Positions 45,946 to 57,261 are shown, counted from the first letter of the stretch. The stretch is DNA of 64,000 nucleotides from Tamarix chinensis (GCA_030549775.1 CM060173.1:3811501-3875500), one strand, 5' to 3'. The notes: a model not told the origin generated them from the sequence alone. Made by a program: numbers and translations.

Positions 45946-46250
45946 TGTAACACCCCGAGTCGACACGACCACATGGGGGCTACCTTGGAGCACTTGCGGA
46001 TTGATAGGTTGGCCCCACAAATCAACACGAGTCCTTTCAGTGCGCTTTGTCCTCACTCACGCACTTCCCGAGAAATTTTTCAGAAATTTTCTAAAACTTC
46101 CCAGGAGGTCACCCATCCTAAAATTACTCCACGACCAGCACGCTTAACTATGGAGTTCTTAGAATGGAATCACCAAAAGGATGGTATACGATGTTGATAT
46201 AAGTAGTCATATTAATCCTTATAACACTCCGCTCAATTTGGGGTATTACA
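45946..46250 (-). repeat. 5' LTR of the Cassandra element
   Basis: 305 bp, with TG..CA ends inside the CCTAC duplication. Upstream LTR in element orientation, next to the primer-binding site. Confidence 0.9.
46096..46187 (-). ncRNA. 5S rRNA-like domain in the 5' LTR
   Basis: On -, GAACTCCATAGTTAAGCGTG (box A region) and AGGATGGGTGACCTCCTGGG (box C region) match plant 5S rRNA closely. In Cassandra this domain can drive Pol III transcription. Whether it is active here is unknown. Confidence 0.8.
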
Positions 46251-46255
46251 CCTAC

Positions 46256-47190
46256 ATCGACCATAAATTATAGACGGCATGCATAGTCGATAAATGTTGA
46301 AATGATAGGAGCCTAATGACTAGATCTTAGTTGTTCAAGAGCTTCTTCATATTCTTGTTATTCTGTAACTTCTTTCGATTCTTGTCGAGACATCAGAGTA
46401 GGTTGTTCTGTAGCATTTCTGTAGTGCTGCAAGGAAGCGGTAAGAGGATGACCATCAGTCCTATATAGCACTTTATTTTATTTGTGACTCATCTAAATTT
46501 CAATAACGAATCTACGTCAATTAAAATTAAGTATATGAATGGCAAATAAATAGTCATGATAGAAATAAAAAGTAAACACATAGGTTAGAATAATGTAATC
46601 CTCAAATATTATAGTATCAACTCATATTATGATAGTCAAAGAGATATATATACCCAACTTTATAATTAAATACAATATTGATCCATTGCATTTTACACAA
46701 ATTTTTACAAAAATGTTCAATTTATTTTGTAAGTGTCTTCAAAATTATTGCAAGATAAAAGAAAATTTATATAATATCATAAATAAAACCTCAATTTATA
46801 TTAATTAAAATAACAACTAAGCATTCATAGAGTCAAGATATATTAACACTAACTACTACTTAAAGTTGTACACAATAAACTATCAAAAATAGTATAATAT
46901 AACAAACTCAACAAAAATCGTAAATACACGTCATCAAAAAATAATTCTACACAAATCTTAATTAACCTAATAAATTAAAATTAAATATCTATATAACATC
47001 TAATTAACCACTTATCTCGGCTTAATAAGCCTAACACCTTCAAAAATTATGATGCTCCAAGGGTAGTAATGGTAGAAGTTACCAAACTCATTAGGTTAGA
47101 AACAACAGAAATTGTCGATCCTATTAGGATAACAACGGCTTAATGTACTGCTCCTATTGGGCTAGCACCAGAAAAAATTACATATCTCAT
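46256..47190. other. AT-rich interior of the TE cluster, no gene seen
   Basis: Only short chance frames. The GAGCTTCTTCATATTC-type sequence near 46330-46480 may be the eroded 5' end of the PMD gene on -, interrupted by the Cassandra insertion, but I cannot show a domain. Confidence 0.35.
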
Positions 47191-47199
47191 GTGTTGCTC

Positions 47200-47560
47200 T
47201 CACAAAGCCCTCACCTGCCCTCTGTCAAAGCCCTCACCCGCCCTGTGTCAAAGCCCTCACCCCCTCCCCGTCGGCAAAAATTGCCAAAGCTTCCCAACCC
47301 CTGCCGATACAGGATGCCCAAGCTCCTCACCCCTCACCGGCCCAAAATGTCGAAATAAACAATTTCTATGAAAAAAAATGCTTAGAAATAAGTAGATCTC
47401 AACAAATAATAGCAGATCCATGCAAATAATAGCAATAACAGAAAAGTTTATCCCCAAGAGCAAAAATTGCCGAAGCTCCACAACCCCCACCGACATAAAT
47501 TGCTGAAGCTCCCCAAACCCACCGGCACAGAATGTCAAAATAAATAATTGATGTGAAAAA
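47200..47560. repeat. C-rich minisatellite and local duplication
   Basis: CAAAGCCCTCACC repeats three times (47200-47270), followed by 33-36 bp units of the ATTGCC..AAGCTCCCC..CACCGGCA type. The phrase AAGTAGATCTC(A/G)(A/G)CAAATA occurs near 47391 and again at 47574, showing a local duplication. It is the same minisatellite type as 40005-40345. Confidence 0.55.
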
Positions 47561-47590
47561 AATGTTTTGAATGAAGTAGATCTCGGCAAA

Positions 47591-48015
47591 TAGGGATGTA
47601 AACGGGGCGCTATACCCATACTCGTATCCGTACCTATTTAGAAAATCCGTACCCGGATCCATATCTATTAACACATTCATATCCGTATCCGTTGGATATC
47701 CATTACCCGACGGATTATCCGTTTACCTGTTAATGAATATTATCCAGAGGATAAATCCATTACCCGACGGATAAACTCATTTAGAGTTAAGCAAATGATA
47801 ATTTTAACCTTAATTTATAATATATTTATTTTAAAATTAAGGGTAAAAGGGTAATTATATATCAGGTAAACGGATACGGGTACGGGTATGGATATCTCAT
47901 ACCCGTATCCGTATCTGAACCCGACGGATATTTTTTTCCATCATCTATATCCGTATCTATATCCATTTAAATATCCGTCGGATTTCGGATAAAATTCATC
48001 CTGTTTACATCCCTA
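47591..48015. mobile_element. hAT-type MITE with 8-bp duplication
   Basis: 425 bp between TAGGGATGTAAACGGGG and CCTGTTTACATCCCTA, an imperfect terminal inverted repeat of hAT type. Flanks TCGGCAAA (47583-47590) and TCGACAAA (48016-48023) form an 8-bp duplication with one change. The subterminal parts are packed with ATATCCGTATCC and CCCGACGGAT phrases. There is no transposase, so it is non-autonomous. Confidence 0.85.
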
Positions 48016-48197
48016 TCGACAAATAATAGCAAATCTATACAAATAATAACAAATAACATCAAAGAAGTAGATCTCGGCTACACAACACTCATACCTTGTG
48101 TGCAATGCAATGTGCGTTGATGCTATGAAAGGTGAAAGAGATTTGAAGAATAAAGAGAGAAGGAGAGGCGTCTGGAAGCTATAATTTTGAAGATTAA

Positions 48198-48437
48198 GTG
48201 CTCGTTTGGTAAGGAAGATAATAGGGGTAGAAAAATTATCCCCATATTTTATATATCTTATATAATATATTTAAAATTAAATATATTTATTCTAATGAAT
48301 ACCCATTTTAGATTTTAATTTAATCTAAAATGAGTATTTCATTAAAATATATTTATTATTATTAAATACTTAATATAAAAAATACAAAATAAAGAAAAAA
48401 AATTTCCACCCCTATTACCTCCGTACCAAACAAGCCC
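48198..48437. mobile_element. Tourist-like (PIF/Harbinger) MITE
   Basis: 240 bp. The left end is GTGCTCGTTTGGTAAGGA; the right end in reverse complement is GGGCTTGTTTGGTACGGA. A 3-bp TAA duplication flanks it (48195-48197 and 48438-48440). Inner arms are also complementary around GATTTTAATTTAATC, so nearly the whole element can fold into one hairpin. Eroded relatives sit at 21562 and 25546. Confidence 0.85.
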
Positions 48438-48440
48438 TAA

Positions 48441-49988
48441 GGAGAGAAGGAGAGGTGTGTGGGCACTGGTTTGTAAAATTAAATTTTCACTCAGGTAAGT
48501 AAAAGTAAGGTCAGAGGTATTTTTAGTATTTTTTGACAAATATTTTTTATACGGTAATTTACTGTTTTCCTACGCTTTTAAATATCTGCTAGTGAACGAG
48601 CTGCATCAACAATCCCTCTTAGGATTGAATTTCGTCAAATAGCTGGTGGCAGTACTTTTCTGGCTTGACCCTATACCATCTCTGTATCATAAATGCCAAC
48701 AAGAAAGCAGAGTAAAAATATCCAGACAACTTGTAAGCCACAGATGTTTCCACACGCAAGCTATATACAAGATCACGAATTCGAGCTTCACAACCGCAAA
48801 CAAAAAAGGCTTATTCAAATGCGTATTGCAAAGGCATACAAACAGATTCGTGGTATAAAAAAATTAAAAAAATATATCTAGAGGAAAGTTTTTTCCTTTC
48901 CCGAGTCCTCCCAACTTCACCGTCTCCTTTCCAAGGATAGTAGTACAACATAGCATCTCCAGTTTTCTAGTGAGAATTAAAACAAATGTCGACCAGACCA
49001 TTATTTTTAAGCCTATACCTCGCTAGCATATTCAATAATAACACTTCCCATGACAGTTGTTAGGGTTTTAAATGACCTAACACTGCTCATTAAAAATTTA
49101 ATTTGTCCATTTAGTTAAATAAATCAAATTTAAACTTTAATTTTAGTTTATTTATTATACGAGTTAAGCTCAAATCCAAAAATATTCGGTTAGATTGATT
49201 TAAGACACTAAATTTACAAGCTCGGATCAACTTACTTATTTAGTTAAATAAGTTGAGGTCGAGACTTATAGCCCCTGCTGTTACAACAAAATAACAGCCT
49301 CGCGTATTATGAAATCATAACCGGTGACACAGTAAAGCAATATGGGGCAAACTCTGGCTCTACACAACATCAAATATTATTCATCATCCAAACACAACGT
49401 AAATCCATAAACAGAACATATACTTCATGGCAGCTTTATGCGTACATGGCTCGTTAGAGCTACTAGACCTCTCCCACACCCCCAAGGTTTCTCTTTCTTG
49501 TTGTATCATAGCAGCACTAACTGGACTTTCCCACAGTATAAGACCTTGCCTTCGCATACATTGCTGGAGGTTATCAGTAGCACAGTTTTTGAATCAACTA
49601 TGTTTGGACAGCCTGAAAAGGAAATGCTAGAATGAGGAGTTTTAACTCTTGCATTATGAAAGAATATAGGCAATGCAGTTTTCCATTGAAAAACACGACT
49701 AATACAAGAAGACAACTCCTCAGCAAGCATAAAGAGCACCAACTCTAAACTGTGAGAAACACGGGGGTGGGTAAGTATATATGAAGGTAGCTAAATAAAT
49801 AAAAGAAACAATAGTAGCCTATGAGATTCCATCAGAAAACATAAAATGCTTTCCCTGCAAGATTTATGTCCACAGTCCTCAGCTACTCAAAAAGCAAGGT
49901 CTATCCATCAAAGCTTACAATATCTATTGCAGGAAAGGAAGTGCCCAAGGAGCCTGCTCAAGTGCCAACAAACCTATAGGTAACACAA
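48441..49988. other. Intergenic plus probable 3' UTR of the O-fucosyltransferase-like gene
   Basis: 48441-48575 looks like the margin of the TE cluster. The GC-balanced part from about 49400 to 49988 is less AT-rich than its surroundings and probably includes the 3' UTR of the - strand gene. No further coding frame has support. Confidence 0.4.
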
Positions 49989-51683
49989 TTAACGGGACGA
50001 ACTAGTGCTGCATGTGTTGATTCCATCTTTGCAATCCCGTGTTAGGTCATTGAAAGTCTCGAGCTGCTTCTTCCCCCTCAAGAACACTTCTGTGTCAACA
50101 GATATCCTCATGTAACCATCAAATTCGACTGCAACACCGTTGTTGAGCTTTGCAGTGTCGCTGTACCATTCACTATTTTCATCCCAAAGGTCTTTGTACT
50201 CGTTGAGAAAATGAGTGGTGTACTTGTCCTTCAATGGGTCAAAGAACGACGTGTCTGGCTCGTCTGTTGAGATGTATAGATGTCTTCCTTCTTCAATCTT
50301 GTCTTGCAGTGTCGTCAGTAGAGTATCAGGTGCAGTATCTCTGTCGAGATTCGGCCATAGACCCTTGTTCATCGCCTTCTCCCCCCTCACGATATGAACC
50401 GAGTCATAATCCCAATTCAACCTCGATGCAATCGTGGAGACAATATTCATCAACCTTCTCGACTTCCACAACATATGCCATGGTCTTTTGATGACAGACT
50501 CTGCATCTCCTTCGCACACCCTGTACCAGTAGTTGTCCGGCTCAACATTCCCAAACTTGCGCATGATTAATGTATCCTTCACATCCTTTAGCTTCATCGG
50601 CGTCACTCTAAAATCTTCCACTAGCGTGAGTGTTAGTCCATCCCTTCTATGCCATTTGTCCCAGTCCTTCCAAAACTGAGCCTGGTCCAAAACGGATGTG
50701 GATTCCTTCAGATGCTCAAAATCAAAATAGAACCTGAAATCCTTACCTTCTTCATTCTGACCGCTTCTGGTATACATCGAAGACAAGCACAGGCTCAAAT
50801 CCATAACCAAGGTGCGGTTCAAATGCTGAGCTTCGCCTAGAGCACACAAGAAGCTCCACAAGTAGTGATTCATGCTCTTGCACCTATCTCCTCCGCCGCT
50901 GTAGATTAAATACTTCCCATGCTTGAACGCGACTTCAGATTCAACAACAGGGAGGGTGTCGTTAACCGTTTCACCGACAACCGGCAAGGCATCCGAACCA
51001 CCTTTCTCTGGAGCCTTCTCAAAGACTAGCTGCTTCTTCTTCCTCTTCCTTGCATTAACTCCTGTGTGGTACTCCCCAATACTAACCACACTAAGAGAGC
51101 AATTCTCTGACCTCGAGATCACAAACCTACGATAATCCTTGTAAAATGCAGCAGCCTTTCCTTCCTTGGGCCTAAAGCGCCATGCCATGTCACAAGAGCT
51201 ATCGTTTGATCCGCGAACCGGCTTGCCGAACCTATAGAAATGGATATCCTTAAACTTCTCGATAGCAGCCCTCATCATCGTATGGAAAACCTCCGGATCC
51301 CTACAATCAACGGGCTTATCCCTCTGAGATTCACAATCAGCAGCGGCCCCGCCATCGTCGGTGCCATCAGAGACATCGGTTATATTAATGAAAGTGGTGA
51401 AGGCGGTCTGGTTCGCGGCCATAAAGTCCTCGCCGGTCTTGACCACAGTGTTATCAGATTGAAAAGTAGCATTGGAGGTCGAAGTAAGGAATGTGGTGAT
51501 CTTTTCGGATGGGTGGAAGAGGGGATCCTCAGGTTCATAAGTGGCAGCAATGATGGTGAAAACCAAAACCCCAACAACGAAGATAGTGAAGCAGAGGTTT
51601 CCAATCATGTGTAGAGCATGTTGTCCTAAATGCTCAGGACGGAAAGAGCCGGGATTCCTTAGAAGGGGTGACCGTCCCAACAT
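49989..51683 (-). CDS. Type II membrane protein with O-fucosyltransferase-like fold
   Basis: One uninterrupted 564-residue frame starting MLGRSPLLRN. Residues 28-47 form a single membrane segment after a short cytosolic tail, typical of Golgi or ER glycosyltransferases. Several N-glycosylation sequons follow (for example at 71, 91, 100, 160, 194, 241, 289). The catalytic part resembles the plant GT-B O-fucosyltransferase superfamily: YSGGGDRCKSMNHYLW with NRTLVM (261-294), VHIVRGEKA (429-437; the place of the usual HxRRGD motif, here with a single Arg), and LYISTDEPD (469-477). From memory it also resembles Arabidopsis SUB1 (short under blue light 1) in length and layout; this is unchecked. 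The donor sugar and the acceptor are not known from sequence. There is a probable leader intron; the coding part is intronless. It looks intact. Confidence 0.8.
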   Translation of the reverse strand: MLGRSPLLRNPGSFRPEHLGQHALHMIGNLCFTIFVVGVLVFTIIAATYEPEDPLFHPSEKITTFLTSTSNATFQSDNTVVKTGEDFMAANQTAFTTFINITDVSDGTDDGGAAADCESQRDKPVDCRDPEVFHTMMRAAIEKFKDIHFYRFGKPVRGSNDSSCDMAWRFRPKEGKAAAFYKDYRRFVISRSENCSLSVVSIGEYHTGVNARKRKKKQLVFEKAPEKGGSDALPVVGETVNDTLPVVESEVAFKHGKYLIYSGGGDRCKSMNHYLWSFLCALGEAQHLNRTLVMDLSLCLSSMYTRSGQNEEGKDFRFYFDFEHLKESTSVLDQAQFWKDWDKWHRRDGLTLTLVEDFRVTPMKLKDVKDTLIMRKFGNVEPDNYWYRVCEGDAESVIKRPWHMLWKSRRLMNIVSTIASRLNWDYDSVHIVRGEKAMNKGLWPNLDRDTAPDTLLTTLQDKIEEGRHLYISTDEPDTSFFDPLKDKYTTHFLNEYKDLWDENSEWYSDTAKLNNGVAVEFDGYMRISVDTEVFLRGKKQLETFNDLTRDCKDGINTCSTSSSR

Positions 51684-51697
51684 CTTGAATGAATACC

Positions 51698-52188
51698 CTC
51701 AGCACAGCCGCAAGCAGAAACCTAATTTTCACTGAGACACAGAAAAAGGGGGGGCGAGAGAAAACCAGATCAATCATGACGCTAAAACTGACGTAAATAT
51801 TAGACGGAATCAAAACGAAATTCAATTATGCGAACCAATACAGGCAATTACAGTCGTCTATCAAAATAATGCCAGATTTAGACCGAAGCTGGTTAATAGC
51901 AGTAATGTTAGCAAATAATATTGAAGGGCTAAAAATAGAAGTTAAAGATAAATAAATTAATTAATTAATTCCTGCCATGCGAATTAAGAAGGAGATCGAG
52001 AAAGAACTAATGTCTCGACGATAGCTAAATGCGTCAATAATGGAGATAAGTAGAAGAGCGAGCTGTTTGTCAGATCTATCAACGGCGAAAACTACACAAC
52101 TCGAAGTAAGGACGGAACGTGATACATAAATGCGATCCAGCTTACATACCGAGAATTCAGATAATTAAGAGCTTGATCTATCAAATAC
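51698..52188 (-). other. Probable 5' UTR intron of the O-fucosyltransferase-like gene
   Basis: On -, donor CACAAG|GTATTT and acceptor TGTGCTGAG|GGTATTC lie 14 bases before the ATG, giving a 491-bp leader intron. A second good donor, CTCG|GTATGTAAG, lies about 40 bp further in (52149), so alternative splicing of the leader is possible. Inference only. Confidence 0.4.
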
Positions 52189-52296
52189 CTTGTGCATTTG
52201 AAAATTCAAGCGATCCTTTTCGTTTAGCTACTGCGATTCAGAGATTCCTCTCGCCGTGTCTCTCTCAGTTTCTCCCCGCTTCAGAACTTGGCTGAG

Positions 52297-52312
52297 CTGA
52301 GCTTAAGCTCAG
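52297..52312. repeat. 16-bp perfect palindrome near the gene start
   Basis: CTGAGCTTAAGCTCAG is a perfect inverted repeat in the probable first leader exon or promoter of the - strand gene. It could be a hairpin in the leader or chance. Confidence 0.4.
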
Positions 52313-53786
52313 TGGAAATATGCTCGCACAGTTGTAAAATAGGCGGTCAAGATGGTGAAGATTACTTCATTATTGGGGCCTCTTATTTTATTTTTAGTAG
52401 GGCTGTGGAAGAAGCAGGAAAATGGAATAATGGTTGTGAGGAAGGGGGAAAAAGGGCAAAAAAAATAAATACTCCTACTCCTCTACTCTCCTCTGTACAC
52501 ATGGATTTTGGTGTCGGTATTAATTAACCAACTAAACAGAGTGTTTCAGTCCGCAGCGATTTGAAGCGCTAATGAGCAGAAAGGAAAAATGATTTCAAGA
52601 GCTGAGATGCTTCCGCGCGGCGAGACAATTGACCTGGACGGTGCGATTGGATCTTGGCACTGCATTGGGGCGACGGTCTCGTCTAATGAAAGCGTACATT
52701 TGTACATCCACCGACAACGCGTTATCGGCAAGGGGACGGGACGGGAGTAGTATATTTCCTTATTACAAATCATCGGTCAAAGAATTCAGAAGGAATAACT
52801 GTTTACTGGTAGTATATTTTTTTCCCTCATTAGCAGCTCCTGGGACGTCTTATAATATAATTTATTTATTAATAATGTATATGAGAATGAGAGTGGTGTG
52901 TTGTTTCTAACACGAGTGGCTAACTTGTTTATCGGCTTTCATAGTAATCTCTTAGGGTTTGAGTTCCAATACCAAACGATAAACGTGGGTGGAAGAAGTA
53001 GACTATGAGCCAGTTTGGTTTAACCATTAATAAATAGTTTTTTTATAAAATTAATCATAAAAAATAATTTTAGATTAAAATAAGTGTTTGATTTTACTCC
53101 AAAAAAGTTATTATAAAAAAATAATTAGTAAAAATTATTTTCTAAAAATAATATACCAAAAATAATTTTTACCTACTTTCTAAAATTACTTTTACGAAAT
53201 TTGTCTCCTTCTCCATTTTTCTAAATCAAGACTCTCCATTTCTAGCATTTAAAAATTCTCTCGCCCTTGCTTGCTCGCTTCTCACCTTTCCTATTTCTGC
53301 TGCTCGGCTCGCGTCCCTCTATCTCTGCTGCTCACCTTCTCCATTTATACTGCTCATGGTCTCCATCTCCATTTGTGCTACTTCCATCTAACACAGGTTA
53401 TAGATCCATAATTGTTGGGCTTCGATTTTCCTCCCTCTTCAAATTTCAGGTGTGTTATTCTCGCCTTCAAATTCCAAGTTTGTTACAAATCTGTAAAGTC
53501 GTCTTTGATTTTTATTTGTTATTTTTTTTTCTTTGTCAGTTGAGGAGGAGGTTGGAGTTAGGGAAGGTCGGTTGCTCGAAGACTTGGTTTTCTATAATCA
53601 TGAGTCGGGTAGTAAGAATTTGTCTTACTATTATTGCTATCCTTTTTATTATTATTATATCTACCCAGTAGTTTGCGAGCTCATGAACAAATGAATGTAG
53701 AGAGGTCATTTTTGTATTCCCCTGTATGTTTGTTCTGTGTATATTTTTACAAGGCACTTAAAAAGCACTATCATTTGGGGGTTTCT
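52313..53786. other. Upstream flank of the - strand gene, no gene seen
   Basis: The 52530-52760 stretch is GC-balanced and may be promoter. From about 53000 to 53210 the AT-rich sequence beginning CCAGTTTGGTTTAACC looks MITE-like, but ends and duplication were not resolved. 53210-53780 is pyrimidine-rich with no domain. Confidence 0.4.
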
Positions 53787-55822
53787 TATAATACCCATTT
53801 TTAGGAATCCTAATTATAATTAATAATTATGTGTGATTAGTTATAATTATTATTTTAGAAGGTTTGGTATTTAACGTATTATTATTATTATTCGTATTAT
53901 TACGACGGTTTAGATATAAAAATAATCAGGTAAAAAGTTGATAGAAATCGAACTATTAATTTTAATCCTAGTTTATAACCGTAAATCTTAGCCTAATTAT
54001 TTTATTAATAATATCAACTCGTAACCCAAAATAAATCTCAGAATTTTATTCTCGATTATTTTATATTATTCTGTTCTATTAAACTCATCCTAATCCGGAT
54101 TATTTTTTCCAAATTATCTTTCAATCTGGTACCCTAATCTACCCGAACTAAACCTAAAATAAAAATAAAACTAATGTTCTACTTTACCATCTACTCTCCC
54201 TATCTCCCTCATGTCCTTACTTTACTCAATCTATCACCTCATCTCATCACCCTCTGCATTTATACATACACTACACGTTACACCAATGCACACTCCAACC
54301 AGCCCCTTCCCTTCTCTGTTTCGTTTTGATTTTTCCATCTCCCTCATCCTTGCCCAAACAGCCCCCCAACCCCTGATCCTTTTCGGCTCACCCCTCCCCC
54401 AAGCCAAGCCCAGCACATGCATTATATACATACACACGCATGCAACTCACCAACCTCCGCAAGTACCTATCCTCCACTTCCCATTCTCCCCCCACCCTCT
54501 CTCTTTTGTTCAGTTTTTCTTTCCAACCTAGCAACCCCCGACTACACGCAGCACCCAGCCCTTCCCTTCTCCCTCTACACTTCCCAACCCCCCAGCAGCA
54601 ACACCACTACACCAACCATCCACCATCCATGCAGCCCCTTTCGCCTTCTTTCTACCTCCCCATCGCAGCCCCCACAACAACCGCCGACCACAATCCTTCC
54701 AACAACTCCTCGTCACCCCAACGCACCAACCAGCCTCTGCACCCTTCCCCCGTCGCAGCCTCATTGCCCAACATCCCACCTCTAGCCTACAACCGACCCA
54801 CATCCCACCATCCCCACCGAGCCATCTCCCTCCCTGTCCAGCAACGCAGCCTGAAATACCCCAAAATCCTAATTTAGGGAATCACGGTCAAATAAGAAAT
54901 TATTAGAAAATTAAATAAATAAACTACTTTTATTAAAATAAGAGGGACTTAATTAAGGTAAATCTAGGAGAAATTTATAAATAATTTTAATAGGAAAATT
55001 TTAAGTATTTTTCTAATTAAAATGGAATTTAAGGAAATTCTTTCAAAATCCCTAAATTATCCTAAAAAGAGAATTTAATTATTATTTTAATATTTATATT
55101 TTATTAAATATCCCAAATTACCCAAAAATATTGATTAAGCTAATCCACAATTTCCTTTCTTTTTCCTTTTTTCCTTTTTTCTTTTTCCTTTTTCCCCCTC
55201 TTTTTCCTTTTCCTTCCTTTCCTCCTCTTCCCTTTTTCTCTTTTTTCCCCAACCTGGGCCGGCCCATTGGCCCAACCTCACCCTCCCCCTGCGCGGCCCA
55301 GGTCCCCACGAAACTCCCTCCCCCTCTCCCGACCAGTTCGACCTTTCTTTTCTTTCTTTTCTTTTCCCCTAGACCGCCGGTCTAGCCTCTCCCACTTCAT
55401 CTTCAACCTTCGAACGCTACAGCCCAAAATCAATGCCGGGAAAAAGCCTGCAACGACCACACCGGCCATTCCTCCCCGCTGACTCCCCTGCCATTTCGAT
55501 AGAACCATTCCTCCCTTCTTCTGCACGTCATCTCTCTCTCCCCCCGACAATTCATGGTCTGCACACGCAGACCTGCACAGGCCATTCTTGCCGGACAGAG
55601 AGCCATAACCCTGCCCCCTGCTCTGCCACGCATCCTTGTCGTTTTCCCTTTCCGATTGGCCTATAAATAGCCCTGAAGGCTGCCATAATCAGGTTTTGAT
55701 TTTGGCAGCCCAAAAAACCAAACCAAGCGCCACCCCTTGTTTAGCCAACTATTCCTCCGCCGTCGGCCGTCTTCGCCGCCCACTCCGACCACCAAAACGC
55801 TCTCTGCACCGCCCTCTACACA

Positions 55823-56612
55823 TAGGGATGGCAACGGGGCGGGTACGGATCGGGTACCCCTTATCCATACCCGAACCCAATAAGAAATTTGATAACCATA
55901 TCCGTACCCGTACCCGCATGGATATCCGTTACTGTACCCATATCCGTATCCGACGGATATCCGTCACCCGACGGATATCGTTACCCGTCGGATATTGTTA
56001 CCCGACGGATTAAAATTACCCGTTATCCGACGGATTAAAATTACCCGTTTATCGTTTTTGTACCCGTACCCGCATGGATATCCGTTACTGTACCCATATC
56101 CGTATCCGACGGATAATCCGTCACCCGACGGATATCGTTACCCGTCGGATATTGTTACCCGACGGATTAAAATTACCCGTTATCCGACGGATTAAAATTA
56201 CCCGTTTATCGTTTTTGTACATGTTTACCTGTCATAATATATATAATTTACCTACAAAATTATTTTTTGATATTAAAAATTAAAATATATATATATAAAA
56301 TCCAATAATTCATCAACTTAGTAGGGTTAAATGTAAAATGACAATTTAATTTCTAACTATAACTTATTCTTATATAAAAAGTTAAGGATAAAATGGTAAA
56401 TATATAACGGGTAAACGGGTACGGATATGAGTAACGGATATCCGTCGGATACGGATATGGATACCCCGTACCCGTATCCATACCCGAATCCGCCGGGTAT
56501 TTTTCACCCTTACCCATATCCGTATCCATATCCGTTTATCATTATCCATTTCGATATCCGTCGGATAAAATCCGTCGGGTTTCGGGTATTATCCGCCCCG
56601 TTGTCATCCCTA
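55823..56612. mobile_element. hAT-type MITE with perfect 8-bp duplication
   Basis: 790 bp between TAGGGATGGCAACGGGGCGG and CCGCCCCGTTGTCATCCCTA; the reverse-complemented ends match over the first 20 bases except at one. The 8-bp duplication TCTACACA is exact (55815-55822 and 56613-56620), diagnostic for hAT. The interior is made of ACCCGTATCCG, CCGACGGATATCCGT and similar phrases. A stretch of about 156 bp is tandemly duplicated (55904-56059 and 56060-56216). The Tyr-Pro-rich frames across it are repeat translations. Confidence 0.92.
55904..56216. repeat. Tandem duplication of about 156 bp inside the hAT MITE
   Basis: The segment beginning GTACCCGTACCCGCATGG and ending in GTTTATCGTTTTT is present twice in direct orientation, offset 156-157 bp. 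One inserted A (GGATAATCCG instead of GGATATCCG) and little else separate the copies. It explains why this copy is longer than the 425-bp relative. Confidence 0.85.
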
Positions 56613-56959
56613 TCTACACAACCCAACCACCAACCTTCCTTGCCCTGCCCTGTACGAGCCATCCCGGCAGTGTGAAATTGCCTTCCCGAACAGCACCCTT
56701 CTACCCCGTGCCGCCCTTCGCGCCGCCGGTTGCCGCCGATTCCGCCGCCTGCAGCGCCGCCTCTACCCCCCAAAACAACTAGTGAATCCTGCCCTACCAC
56801 CCCACACCTCCATTTTCCCCTACTTCCCTCTCCCCTAGCCTCCACATCCACCTCTCCACTTCTTCCTTCCTCCACCACCGTCGCTGGCTCCACCACCCAG
56901 CCCAGGTTGCCTCCCAACTCCTTAACCCCTAAACCCTGAATGTTAAAAGTGTTAATGAT

Positions 56960-57149
56960 TTTTAATATTATTAACTATTATTATTAGTGTTATTATGATT
57001 ATTATTATCATTATTATGATTATTTCTACTATTACTACTATTATTATTATTATTATTATTATTACTACTACTATTATTACTATTATGTCCTAACATTTAT
57101 TCCTGAGAGTTTCTAATTGAAGTTATTAATTAAGACTAAAACCTTATTG

Positions 57150-57203
<54 letters not shown>

Positions 57204-57229
57204 GTATTATTATTATTATTATTATTATT

Positions 57230-57261
<32 letters not shown>

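Larger units (their letters stand above)
45509..46250 (-). mobile_element. Cassandra TRIM retrotransposon, well-preserved copy
   Basis: Two near-identical LTRs (45509-45814 and 45946-46250) flank a 131-bp internal region. The exact 5-bp duplication CCTAC lies on both sides (45504-45508 and 46251-46255). On the - strand the order is: LTR from TGTAATACCCC to GGGGTGTTACA, two bases, a primer-binding site TGGTATCAGAGC, a short spacer, the polypurine tract GAGTGGGGGTGAA, and the second LTR. Each LTR contains a 5S rRNA-derived domain with Pol III control boxes, the defining trait of Cassandra. It has no coding capacity and depends on other elements. The low divergence between LTRs points to a more recent insertion than the copy at 12253. 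Confidence 0.95.

Noticed and set aside
54211..54877. Several overlapping Pro/Ser-rich frames over 100 codons
   Set aside because: They lie in the C-rich stretch of the outer LTR-like element, overlap in different frames and contain no domain; low complexity explains their openness.
55995..56675. Tyr-Pro-rich frames that look like cell-wall protein repeats
   Set aside because: They are the repeated ACCCGTATCCG phrases of the hAT MITE read in frame.
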